A DNA stretch of 64,000 bases from contig NZ_FUWO01000009.1 in NCBI RefSeq assembly GCF_900167405.1, forward strand, positions 33,279 to 97,278, written 5' to 3'. Below the pieces are notes generated by a model, which worked only from the letters and a program-made list of their open reading frames with translations, searched no databases and had not been told where the DNA came from. Positions 1-7,570 of the stretch are shown in pieces. The stretch is from Globicatella sulfidifaciens DSM 15739 (GTDB taxonomy: Bacteria > Bacillota > Bacilli > Lactobacillales > Aerococcaceae). Numbering within the stretch: position 1 is the first letter of the stretch; each line of letters starts with the position of its first letter. Both the position numbers and the translations under genes were made by a program.

Positions 1-1
1 T

Positions 2-292
2 TTACAGCGTTATACCGATTCAACACTCGTTGAATTACAATTGGCAACCGGACGTACTCATCAAATTAGAGTTCATATGGAATATATTGGGCATCCATTA
101 GTAGGGGATCCTGTTTACCGCATCGGTGTCGGTCAAATGCGAGGGGCGTTGACGCGATTAACCGATGGACAATTATTACATGCCAAAGAAATTCATTTTA
201 AACATCCTATTAGCAATCAATTAATGAGTTTTGAAGTGCCGTTGCCTGAACATTTTGAAGACATCTTAAGAACATTAACGCCCCTAGAATAA
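2..292 (+). CDS. RluA/RluD-family 23S rRNA pseudouridine synthase, 3' part only
   Basis: The reading frame is open from the left edge, so the 5' part of the gene lies outside the window and only about 96 C-terminal residues are visible. The motif GRTHQIRVH followed by GHPLVGDPVY is the signature of the C-terminal part of the RluA/RluC/RluD pseudouridine synthases, which isomerise uridines in 23S rRNA. The catalytic Asp would lie in the missing part. The frame continues upstream of a possible internal TTG at 41, so that codon is not taken as the start. Which member of the family this is cannot be decided from this fragment. Confidence 0.9.
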   Translation, partial: LQRYTDSTLVELQLATGRTHQIRVHMEYIGHPLVGDPVYRIGVGQMRGALTRLTDGQLLHAKEIHFKHPISNQLMSFEVPLPEHFEDILRTLTPLE

Positions 293-304
293 GGAGGTAT
301 CGTT

Positions 305-1021
305 ATGATTGCTAATGATAAGATTTTAGAAAAAATCCGCAATCTACTCGAATTAGCCGAAGACGGTGGCAATGACGAGGAAAGTCAGACAGCTTTGATT
401 ATGGCGCAAAAATTAATGCTGAAGCATAAAATTTCCCAAAATGAATTAAGTAAGTCAGACAAGCAAGAAATCGTCTTACGCTCATTATCGGTTTATAAGC
501 GTTTATATTGGTGGGAAAAATCATTAGCGATGGTCATTGCTGATAATTTTAGAGTGATGTTATACGTTCAGAGTAATCGTCTCCCTCATCAAACTTCAAC
601 CGTCCGTAAAATTGTCTTTATGGGATTTCCAGAAGATACGGATTTAGCTTATGAAATATTTCATTTAGCGGCTGATAGCATGCGTTATCATGCGAGTAAT
701 CATTTAAAAGCGATTCAAAAGGAAAATAAGAATGTCGCTTTAGTAGAGTTGCGTAAAGCTTATTACAAAGGGTTTATCGATGGTTTAGAAGAAAAATTTG
801 CAGCTCAACGTGAAGAAATGCAAACGGAAAATGATGCCTATGCACTCGTGATTCAAGTGCCAGATGAAGTGAAAAAAGCCTTTCGTGATCAAGTAGGAGG
901 TCAAAAATTATCGTATAAAGCGCCACGCTATACGAAAGCAGATGCCGCCTATTCGGAAGGGTATATTAAAGGAAATACGGTGAGTTTAAACCGCCAATAT
1001 TTGGAGAATCATGAGTCATAA
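305..1021 (+). CDS. DUF2786 domain-containing protein
   Basis: A 238-aa protein preceded by a good ribosome site (AAGGAGG) 12 bases after the end of the upstream gene. The N-terminal 45 residues (KILEKIRNLLELAED, then ALIMAQKLMLKHKIS) match the DUF2786 pattern; the rest resembles the extension usually found with it in lactic acid bacteria and phage proteins. No catalytic motif, membrane segment or signal peptide is visible. The function of the family is not known. It overlaps the next gene by 11 bases and is probably co-transcribed with it. Confidence 0.85.
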   Translation: MIANDKILEKIRNLLELAEDGGNDEESQTALIMAQKLMLKHKISQNELSKSDKQEIVLRSLSVYKRLYWWEKSLAMVIADNFRVMLYVQSNRLPHQTSTVRKIVFMGFPEDTDLAYEIFHLAADSMRYHASNHLKAIQKENKNVALVELRKAYYKGFIDGLEEKFAAQREEMQTENDAYALVIQVPDEVKKAFRDQVGGQKLSYKAPRYTKADAAYSEGYIKGNTVSLNRQYLENHES

Positions 1022-1631
1022 TATGGACAATCATCAAATCGATGCCCACCTAGGGATTCAGACTCATCACTTAATTGAACAAGAATTTGGCGATCACTTT
1101 TGGCATTATCATCGAACAGAATCAACTGATTATCATGTCCTTGATCATCTTTTTCGTGAGTTTGAGTTTAGCGATACTGATCAATTAGTGGATATGGGCA
1201 GTGGTACCGGTCGAGTATTGATTTATTCAGCTTATAAATTGAAAATTCCAGTGGTAGGGGTTGAATTCATACCAGCTGCTTTTAATATTGCTCAGCGCAA
1301 TATTTTGGCATTTAATGAAAAAATGGGTCAACAATATCCGATAACAATTTTGAATCAACCAGTGGAAGAGTATCAAATCTCAAGTCGTGATACAGTCTTT
1401 TACTTTTTCAATCCATTTCAATTGGTCATTATGCGCCCGGTTATTTATCGTATTATGCAATCGGTAGTGGCCTTTCCAAGAAAAATAACTTTGATATATT
1501 ATTATCCACTTGATAGCTGTATTCAATTTATTGAAGAGAAAACTGACTTTCAATTAAAAAAGACGATTTTATTACCCGGTAATCAACAAGATTCACGAGA
1601 AAAAATCGTCATCTATCAAAATAATTTTTAA
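1011..1631 (+). CDS. SAM-dependent methyltransferase (class I fold)
   Basis: A 206-aa protein with a Rossmann motif I at residues 62-68 (DMGSGTGR) and an acidic residue at the end of the second strand (GVEF), as in class I SAM methyltransferases. FFNPF near residue 130 occupies the position of motif IV. The substrate is not recognisable. The ATG at 1011 overlaps the end of the DUF2786 gene; an in-frame ATG at 1023 is an alternative start. The 3' end is followed by copies of the dispersed hairpin repeat. Confidence 0.8.
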   Translation: MSHNMDNHQIDAHLGIQTHHLIEQEFGDHFWHYHRTESTDYHVLDHLFREFEFSDTDQLVDMGSGTGRVLIYSAYKLKIPVVGVEFIPAAFNIAQRNILAFNEKMGQQYPITILNQPVEEYQISSRDTVFYFFNPFQLVIMRPVIYRIMQSVVAFPRKITLIYYYPLDSCIQFIEEKTDFQLKKTILLPGNQQDSREKIVIYQNNF

Positions 1632-1715
1632 GAGCGTTCATTCGTTTATTTTCCTGTAAGTAGGAAGTAGAGAAGAAGATAGGTATCAATTAAAGTATTT
1701 AGTTAAGTTATTGAT

Positions 1716-1895
1716 AAGCGCATGGCCTGAGTGGCATCAAATAATGTCTTAAAGTCTAATTTAGTAACTATTTTATGCTTGGGTGGGCAAATGAAGCGAA
1801 AATCATTTGATTTTCTACTTTTGGTCCACTCCCAACTGTGCATGGGTGGGCAGACGAAGCGAAAATTATTTAATTTTCTACTTCTTGCCCACTCC
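1716..1895 (+). repeat. Dispersed hairpin element: degenerate module A plus two module B copies
   Basis: Positions 1716-1752 are a degenerate copy of module A (GCGCA, GAGTGGC, GTCTTAA). Positions 1781-1833 and 1844-1895 are two module B copies: each starts GGGTGGGCA, carries GAAGCGAAAAT, reverses into ATTTTC and ends in CCCACTCCC. Stem arms are GTGGGC/GCCCAC, GAAG/CTTC and GAAAATCA/TGATTTTC in the first copy but GAAAATTA/TAATTTTC in the second, a compensatory C:G to T:A change. The second copy ends just before the stop codon of the converging nth gene and may act as a terminator. A 108-codon open frame here is only repeat sequence. Confidence 0.8.
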
Positions 1896-1902
1896 CTATT
1901 TT

Positions 1903-2526
1903 TTAGTCAAATTCGTATAATTGAGGATATAAGTGACATTGTGGATTACGCGGATGACAAATTTCACGTCCAAAGTAGATCATCGCTTGATGTGCTTTCA
2001 GCCATAACTCAGGAGGGAGGACATCGCATACTCTCTTTTCAACTTCTAAAGCAGTAGCTGATTTTTTAACAATGTCATGATGTTTACAGATGCGGGTGAC
2101 ATGGGTATCAACAGCAAATGCTGGGATGCCAAAACCGACACTTAGTACAACATTGGCTGTTTTACGACCAACTCCAGATAAACTCATTAATTCTGCTCGC
2201 GTTTGTGGGACTTCGCCATTGAAATTCTCGACTAACTTTTTACCACATTCATGTAAAAATCGGGCTTTATTGCGATAAAGTCCTAAAGTAGCGATATAGG
2301 GCTCGATTTCACTTGGGGGGACTGAAGCCATCGCTTCTGGTGTTGGAAATCGTTCAAACAGGGCAGGGGTTACTTTATTGACTGCCACATCCGTTGTTTG
2401 GGCACTTAAAGTGACAGCCACCACTAATTCAAACGGATTAGTAAAATCTAAACTAGGTGGGACATCTGGATACAGGGCTATAATTTCTTCAATTACTTTT
2501 CTTGCGCGTTTTTTTGATAAAACCAT
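1903..2526 (-). CDS. nth: Endonuclease III (DNA glycosylase/AP lyase), Fe-S ligands incomplete
   Basis: A 207-aa helix-hairpin-helix base-excision repair enzyme. The hairpin LSGVGRKTANVV carries the catalytic Lys122 and VDTHVTRI carries the catalytic Asp140. Family members normally end in Cys-x6-Cys-x2-Cys-x5-Cys, which holds a 4Fe-4S cluster. Here Cys190 and Cys197 are present, but the third ligand is Tyr200 and the fourth position is Phe206, one residue before the stop. The cluster is therefore probably absent. Both changes are single-base differences from TGT. Length and core are otherwise normal, so it is likely an active clusterless enzyme, but this is inference. Confidence 0.9.
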   Translation of the reverse strand: MVLSKKRARKVIEEIIALYPDVPPSLDFTNPFELVVAVTLSAQTTDVAVNKVTPALFERFPTPEAMASVPPSEIEPYIATLGLYRNKARFLHECGKKLVENFNGEVPQTRAELMSLSGVGRKTANVVLSVGFGIPAFAVDTHVTRICKHHDIVKKSATALEVEKRVCDVLPPELWLKAHQAMIYFGREICHPRNPQCHLYPQLYEFD

Positions 2527-2697
2527 TGTGACTCCTTTAAAAATTATCTTATCTTATTTCATTATATCTGAGGGATATTCTCATGTTTTTTTGCACTTTA
2601 TACATTATTAGTTATACAAAATAGTATAAAAAGCAGGTAAGAATAAGGCCATTAACATACCTATATTCTCACCCTTATCGCGTTTTGTCAATAATGC

Positions 2698-3672
2698 TTA
2701 TTTTTCTTCAGGATACTTAAAGCCGTGTTGTGCTCGCACTGTATCCATTAAACGCATGACAACTAATGAATCTTCTAAGGATACAATATCTGATTCAATT
2801 TTACCTTGTTCAATTAAATTAATAGCTTCGCGTAATTGGAAGTCAAAGCCACCATTATCAGCCGGTCTTTGATAAGTTTCGACTAATTGATTATCTTGGT
2901 CATACAGACGCATCAAATCAATATGATTAGAACCGTCAATTCTAAACATTCCTTTATCACCAATAATTAAGACATCGGTGTAGCGCATAGTTGCCATTGT
3001 CGTTAACATTTGAGCCATCCGGCCATCTGGATAGGTGAGGGTAATGGCGGTAGTACGATCAACTCCTTCATCTGTTAAATCCATTGAGGAGCTAACAGTG
3101 GCATAATCATTGCCAAACATTTGCATCACAAAATGAACATTATAGACTCCTAAGTCTAACAGGGCGCCACCAGCTAAATCAGGACGATACATTCTTTCCT
3201 TATCTTCAAGTAATGCGCCATGATTAGATTGAATTAAACGTGGCGTCCCAATCACACCTTCATCTAGCATTTGTTTTAATTTTAATTGCAGTGGCATAAA
3301 GCGACTCCAAATGGCTTCCATAAAGGTAACTTGTTTTTCATGGGCTAATTTGATTAATTCAGCTAATTGATTGGCATTAATCGTAATGGCTTTTTCACAA
3401 AGAACATGTTTACCATGATTCATCGCTAATTTACAATGTTCATAATGGAAGTTATGGGTCGTTGCCACATAAACTAATTCGACTTCAGGATCTTCCACTA
3501 ATTCTAAATAGGATCCATATGCCTTTTCAAAATCAAACTCATCGGCAAATGCTTGTGCTCGTGTTAAATCACGTGCTGCTATAGCATAAGCTGTTGCTTT
3601 TTCTTCACAATTAATCGTATGTGCCATTTTACGCGCAATATTGCCCGCACCGATAATACCTACTTTTACCAT
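2698..3672 (-). CDS. Gfo/Idh/MocA-family NAD(P)-dependent oxidoreductase
   Basis: A 324-aa protein. The N-terminal Rossmann domain has GIIGAGNIA, and CEKAITIN in the middle corresponds to the conserved CEKP loop of sugar and trans-dihydrodiol dehydrogenase relatives. The C-terminal domain has the GGALLDLGVYNV motif of the family. An in-frame GTG at 3684 would add four residues, but the ATG at 3672 lies behind AAAGGTGGG at proper spacing. The substrate cannot be fixed; sugar or inositol derivatives are typical. It stands alone between nth and the hexuronate genes, on the same strand as the latter. Confidence 0.85.
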   Translation of the reverse strand: MVKVGIIGAGNIARKMAHTINCEEKATAYAIAARDLTRAQAFADEFDFEKAYGSYLELVEDPEVELVYVATTHNFHYEHCKLAMNHGKHVLCEKAITINANQLAELIKLAHEKQVTFMEAIWSRFMPLQLKLKQMLDEGVIGTPRLIQSNHGALLEDKERMYRPDLAGGALLDLGVYNVHFVMQMFGNDYATVSSSMDLTDEGVDRTTAITLTYPDGRMAQMLTTMATMRYTDVLIIGDKGMFRIDGSNHIDLMRLYDQDNQLVETYQRPADNGGFDFQLREAINLIEQGKIESDIVSLEDSLVVMRLMDTVRAQHGFKYPEEK

Positions 3673-3804
3673 CTCAAAACCCACCTTTAATATATAATAA
3701 CCTTATTATAAACCATTCATCATCAATAGTAAAAAGGAATGAAAGTGTTTTTAAAAGGAAATTGACAACCATCGCTACTACATTACTAATAATAACGTTC
3801 AATA

Positions 3805-3927
3805 GGAGCGGGCATAAGTTTGGTAAATTTAGTAAATTATTGTTCGTTAATAAAAAGCGCAGGGGTTGAGTGGCCTCAAACTGCGTCTAAATGACTTGTC
3901 TGAGACCTACTTAACTTGTTCACTCCC
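3805..3927 (+). repeat. Dispersed hairpin element, module A form without module B
   Basis: It starts with GGAGCGGGCATAA, continues through GGTAAATTTAG and the module A arm GGGTTGAGTGGCCTCAAA, and returns with GAGACCTACTTAAC before ending in TTCACTCCC. The two ends resemble the ends of the full element at 23959-24134, while the internal GAAGCGAAAAT hairpin is missing. It lies in the 384-base gap between the Gfo/Idh gene and uxuB; the rest of this gap holds a terminator and AT-rich sequence without a gene. Confidence 0.75.
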
Positions 3928-3934
3928 AAAAAAA

Positions 3935-3992
3935 GACTAATAATCAACTGTGAGAAGGGGAGTAGAAACCCTTGTACAATTGATTATTAGTC
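3935..3992 (-). terminator. Rho-independent terminator of the uxuB end of the hexuronate operon
   Basis: The arms GACTAATAATCAA (3935-3947) and TTGATTATTAGTC (3980-3992) are perfect complements, and further pairing lies inside. Reading leftwards on the minus strand, the hairpin is followed by a run of seven U (plus-strand A at 3928-3934). It lies 65 bases after the uxuB stop codon. Confidence 0.8.
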
Positions 3993-4056
3993 ATAATTAA
4001 ATATATTCCTTATAAAATTGTGTGTAGGAGGAAGGAATATGATTTAAATCAGTTTA

Positions 4057-4896
4057 TTAAACACCGGAATAGGCAGCAAACCCACCATCAATTGGTAAAA
4101 CGACACCATTAACAAAACTTGCTAAGTTTTCGTCGGCTAAGAAGAAAGTACCACCGACTAATTCTTCAGCTTCTCCAAAGCGACCCATTGGCGTATTGGT
4201 TAAGATTTTGTTAGCACGTGCAGTTGGAGTGCCATCTTCATTAAATAATAAACCACGGTTTTGATTGGTTACTAAGAAGCCAGGTGCAATCGCATTACAG
4301 CGAATGCCAACGTGAGAGAAGTGAACCGCTAACCATTGTGTGAAGTTAGAAATAGCCGCTTTAGCTCCCGAATAGGCTGGAATCTTAGTTAATGGAGTAA
4401 ATGCATTCATACTTGAAATATTAATAATATTTGCGCCTTTACGTCCTACCATGTCTTTAGCAAATACTTGAGTTGGTAATAAAGTACCTAAATAGTTTAA
4501 ATTAAAGACGAATTCAATACCTGCTTTATCTAATTCGAAGAAAGATTTCGTTCCTTCAGGTAAATCTGTTTCATGGAATTCATTATCGGTCGTTGCTTTA
4601 GGATTATTACCACCAGCACCATTGATTAAAATATCAGTTGGTCCTAAATCATTTAAGACTGCTTCACGGACTTCCTCTAAGTTCGCTTGGTCTAATACAT
4701 TGGTTTTATAAGCTTTAGCCACGCCACCTTCAGCCACGATTTCGTCTACAAATTTTTGTGCTGCTTCTTCATTTAAATCTAAAAGGGCAACACGAGCGCC
4801 TGCTTTAGCAAATTCTTTTGCTAAGAAACCACAAAGGACGCCACCAGCTCCGGTAATGACTACTGTTTTATCTTTAAAATCAATTGTTTTTGTCAT
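4057..4896 (-). CDS. uxuB: D-mannonate oxidoreductase (fructuronate reductase), SDR type
   Basis: A 279-aa short-chain dehydrogenase with the cofactor motif TGAGGVLCGFLA, NGAGG, the catalytic Ser in NISSMNA and Tyr/Lys in YSGAKAA. It resembles the Firmicutes SDR enzyme that reduces D-fructuronate to D-mannonate, rather than the long-chain E. coli UxuB. The loop after NGAGGNNPKAT with a long insertion is typical of this subgroup. It lies 15 bases after uxuA and is the last gene of the kdgA-uxuA-uxuB operon, which supports the assignment. Confidence 0.88.
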   Translation of the reverse strand: MTKTIDFKDKTVVITGAGGVLCGFLAKEFAKAGARVALLDLNEEAAQKFVDEIVAEGGVAKAYKTNVLDQANLEEVREAVLNDLGPTDILINGAGGNNPKATTDNEFHETDLPEGTKSFFELDKAGIEFVFNLNYLGTLLPTQVFAKDMVGRKGANIINISSMNAFTPLTKIPAYSGAKAAISNFTQWLAVHFSHVGIRCNAIAPGFLVTNQNRGLLFNEDGTPTARANKILTNTPMGRFGEAEELVGGTFFLADENLASFVNGVVLPIDGGFAAYSGV

Positions 4897-4911
4897 ATAA
4901 AGTTTCCTTTC

Positions 4912-5964
4912 CTAGCCTTTAATTTTATCGATTGCTTCCCATAATCCTGATAAATAAGTCGCACCTAATGCACGATCATATAATCCATATCCAGGACGAC
5001 CGGTTTCTCCCCAAATCATACGACCATGGTCTGGACGAATCGGTCCGTTCCAATTATGATCATGTAAAGCTTTTACGACTTCAAACATATCAATTGAACC
5101 ATATTCAGAAGGGTGGGCTGTTTCTTTAAACGATTTACCTTCTTCTAATTTAATGTTACGCGCATGCATGAAGTTTACACGTTGACGTTCTAAAGCGTAT
5201 CTTAAAATTTCAATTGGATCATTATCTGGTGTTGATGCGTATGAACCGACACATAATGTCACACCATTGTATTCACTGTCATATAAGTCTAAGAAACGCT
5301 CAACGGCTGCTTTATTCGTGATAATTCTTGGTAAACCAAAAATAGAATATGGTGGATCATCCGGGTGGATTGCCATTTTTACTTTGACTTCTTCCGCAAC
5401 AGGCATAACACGTTTAATAAAGTAAGCTAAATTTTCCCATAGTTTTTCTTCGTCAACATCAGCATAAGCATCCATTACAGCTTTCATGCTTTCTTTGGTA
5501 TAAGAAGAATCCCATCCTGGTAAAGATAATTCACCATTAATTGGGTCCATTTTTTTAGAAACTTCTTCGTCAAAGATTAGGGCAGTCGATCCGTCTTCAT
5601 AACGATAAGCTAAGTCTGTACGAGTCCAGTCGAATACTGGCATAAAATTATAACAAACGACATTCACACCTTCTGCTGCTAAATTACGAATCGTTTCAAT
5701 ATAGTTATCAATTAATTGGTCACGAGTGTCACGTCCTAATTTAATATCTTCGTGTACTGGCACGCTCTCAATAACGGACAATTTTAAACCATTTGCTTCA
5801 ATTGTTTCTTTTAATTGTTTAATACGTTCTCTTGGCCAAACTTCACCAACCGGTACATCATAAATTGCTGATACAATCCCTCTCATCGTCGGAATTTGAC
5901 GAATATTCTCTAATGTTACCGGATCGTCTTCTCCATACCATCTAAATGTCATTTCCATATTCAT
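4912..5964 (-). CDS. uxuA: Mannonate dehydratase
   Basis: A 350-aa protein matching UxuA along its length. It begins MTFRWYGEDDPVTLENIRQIPTM, and has AIHPDDPP (metal-binding His), a CVGS segment with the conserved Cys, FMHARN and RPDHGRMIWGE. The enzyme dehydrates D-mannonate to 2-keto-3-deoxygluconate in the cytoplasm. The ORF begins MNMEMTFRW at 5964, behind AGGTGAAT. It is located between the KDPG aldolase and uxuB with gaps of 20 and 15 bases, so all three form one transcription unit. Confidence 0.95.
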   Translation of the reverse strand: MNMEMTFRWYGEDDPVTLENIRQIPTMRGIVSAIYDVPVGEVWPRERIKQLKETIEANGLKLSVIESVPVHEDIKLGRDTRDQLIDNYIETIRNLAAEGVNVVCYNFMPVFDWTRTDLAYRYEDGSTALIFDEEVSKKMDPINGELSLPGWDSSYTKESMKAVMDAYADVDEEKLWENLAYFIKRVMPVAEEVKVKMAIHPDDPPYSIFGLPRIITNKAAVERFLDLYDSEYNGVTLCVGSYASTPDNDPIEILRYALERQRVNFMHARNIKLEEGKSFKETAHPSEYGSIDMFEVVKALHDHNWNGPIRPDHGRMIWGETGRPGYGLYDRALGATYLSGLWEAIDKIKG

Positions 5965-5984
5965 TCACCTCTATAATTATTTTT

Positions 5985-6605
5985 TTATTGACATGCTTTT
6001 ACAAACTCTTGAGCTTTTGCGACAACACTTTCATAACCTTTTTCCTTCACATCAGCCGCTAGGGCAGAGCCAACACCGACTGCACAAGCACCGTTTTGCT
6101 TCCATGTTGCAATATTATCGATGGATACACCACCAGAAGGCATTAGCTCAACATTCGGAATCGGTCCGTGCACATCTTTAATAAAGTTAGGCCCTAAAAC
6201 TCCGCCAGGGAAACATTTAATAATTTTAGCACCGCCATTCATTGCTTGAACAATCTCGGTCACCGTGCCACAACCTGGGAAGTATAATACCTCTTCAGAG
6301 AGGGCATAGCGTTGAATTTCTTTATCATAATGGGGACTGACTAAGAAATCGGCACCCGCTACTACCGCTTCTTTGGCTAAGTCAAGATTCATTACCGTCC
6401 CTGCGCCAATGACTACTTTATCATCTTCACTGAATTCTGCCTTTAGTTGTTTGATAACTTCAGAAGCGTCGGGGGTAGTATAAGTTATTTCCATATTATA
6501 AATACCACCTTTGATCGCGTGACGAGCAATCTCTAAAGCATCTTCAGCACTTTTACCGCGAATGACAGCAAATATATAATTGTCTTTCAATTTATCTAAA
6601 ATCAT
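5985..6605 (-). CDS. kdgA: KDPG/KHG aldolase (2-dehydro-3-deoxy-phosphogluconate aldolase), copy 1
   Basis: A 206-aa class I aldolase with a TIM-barrel fold that splits KDPG into pyruvate and glyceraldehyde-3-phosphate. The Schiff-base Lys lies in IIKCFPGG and the catalytic Glu, corresponding to E. coli Eda Glu45, is Glu39 in NMEITYTTP. GAGTVM and PSGGVS are the phosphate and barrel loops. It is the first gene of the operon with uxuA and uxuB and has a promoter with paired operators directly upstream. A close paralogue lies at 9275-9898. KDG kinase, needed to make its substrate, is not in the window. Confidence 0.93.
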   Translation of the reverse strand: MILDKLKDNYIFAVIRGKSAEDALEIARHAIKGGIYNMEITYTTPDASEVIKQLKAEFSEDDKVVIGAGTVMNLDLAKEAVVAGADFLVSPHYDKEIQRYALSEEVLYFPGCGTVTEIVQAMNGGAKIIKCFPGGVLGPNFIKDVHGPIPNVELMPSGGVSIDNIATWKQNGACAVGVGSALAADVKEKGYESVVAKAQEFVKACQ

Positions 6606-6647
6606 TCAATCATTCTCCTTTTCTGATGTTGGCTAAAAAAATAAACA

Positions 6648-6710
6648 CATCAGACATAACTCAAAAGTCATCTGATGTATTTATCATATCATATTTTTTT
6701 AAATAGTCAA
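6648..6710 (-). promoter_or_regulatory. Promoter and paired GntR-type operators of the kdgA-uxuA-uxuB operon
   Basis: On the minus strand, TTGACT (6705-6710), a 16-base spacer and TATGAT (6683-6688) form a promoter. The boxes CATCAGATGA (6668-6677) and a second TCTGATG-type box (6648-6658) lie at and just after the predicted start of transcription, about two helical turns apart. The same box sequence occurs twice in the uxaC promoter, so both probably bind the GntR regulator encoded between them. A cre-like TGAAAACGGT at 6712-6721 has two or more mismatches and is weak. Confidence 0.65.
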
Positions 6711-6729
6711 TTGAAAACGGTATATTTTT

Positions 6730-7404
6730 TTAATCTTCTAAAGAAATTCTATTATGGGATAGATGAATGACCATCGCATCATAGGCTGCGCTTGGATTTC
6801 GATCTTGAATTGCTTTAAAAATATTACGATGCGCTCGAATTGTTTGGTCCATTATTGCATCACTGGTAAAATAGTCATCGTACAAGTTAATTGATTGGAT
6901 AATAATCGGGATTAATTGTTGCATGGCTAAATTACCACTTGCTTCAGCTATTGCTGTATGGAATTGAATATCTAACTCACGATGTTTGGAGTCTTCTTTA
7001 TGCTTACGGATTTCAGCTTCAGTTGCTAACATTAGTTTTTCTAAGATTTCGATTTCTTCATCGGTACAATGATTAGCCGCTAAGCTAGCCATCCTTGGTT
7101 CTAGTAGAAAACGTACTTCAAATAAATCACGCGTTAACTTTAAATAATCTTCTACATCCTCAAAACTTAAAGGGCTATCACTCGTATCGACAAGATTTTT
7201 AATATAAGTCCCAGACCCTTGACGTACTTCCACAATATTGCGTGAAACTAACATCCGAATGGCTTCACGCAGGGTACTACGCCCAACTTCTAATCCTTGT
7301 GCTAATGTATATTCATTCGGTAATTTATCGCCAATTTCGAATGCTTGTTCTTGGAAATAATCCATTAATCGTTGAGCCGTAATATCCGCTAAACTTTTTT
7401 TCAT
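6730..7404 (-). CDS. GntR/FadR-family regulator of hexuronate genes
   Basis: A 224-aa regulator. The N-terminal winged helix (about residues 5-70) has LPNEYTLAQGLEVGRSTLREAIRML, the GntR signature, followed by a wing, VRQGSGTYI. The C-terminal all-helical FCD domain has the Asp/His pattern (DIQFHTAIAEASGN and later His residues) that binds a metal and a sugar acid. The ATG at 7404 follows AGGTGAT; the upstream in-frame ATG at 7443 has no such site. It lies between the divergent kdgA and uxaC units and probably controls both, like UxuR or ExuR; that role is inferred from position and shared boxes. Confidence 0.85.
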   Translation of the reverse strand: MKKSLADITAQRLMDYFQEQAFEIGDKLPNEYTLAQGLEVGRSTLREAIRMLVSRNIVEVRQGSGTYIKNLVDTSDSPLSFEDVEDYLKLTRDLFEVRFLLEPRMASLAANHCTDEEIEILEKLMLATEAEIRKHKEDSKHRELDIQFHTAIAEASGNLAMQQLIPIIIQSINLYDDYFTSDAIMDQTIRAHRNIFKAIQDRNPSAAYDAMVIHLSHNRISLED

Positions 7405-7470
7405 ATCATCACCTCGTTCATCTTCTAATTCTACCACATTCATCTAAAAAATTAAACATTATCAAGATAG

Positions 7471-7539
7471 TCATCAGATGACTATTGAAAAGTTATCTGA
7501 TGAGTGATACACTATAAGTATCAAATGAAAACGTTCATA
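7471..7539 (+). promoter_or_regulatory. uxaC promoter with two GntR-type operators and a cre site
   Basis: TTGAAA (7485-7490) with a 17-base spacer and TACACT (7508-7513) forms a promoter. TCATCAGATGA (7471-7481) and TTATCTGATGA (7493-7503) are inverted boxes with centres 22 bases apart, the second lying inside the promoter spacer. TGAAAACGTTCATA (7526-7539) matches the CcpA cre consensus with one mismatch and lies just after the transcription start. This arrangement suggests induction by a hexuronate and glucose repression. Confidence 0.65.
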
Positions 7540-7570
7540 TGAATAAAAATTAAATGCAGGAGGGACAATC

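Noticed and set aside
1731..2057. 108-codon plus-strand frame
   Set aside because: It reads through two copies of the hairpin repeat and the antisense strand of nth; no ribosome site.
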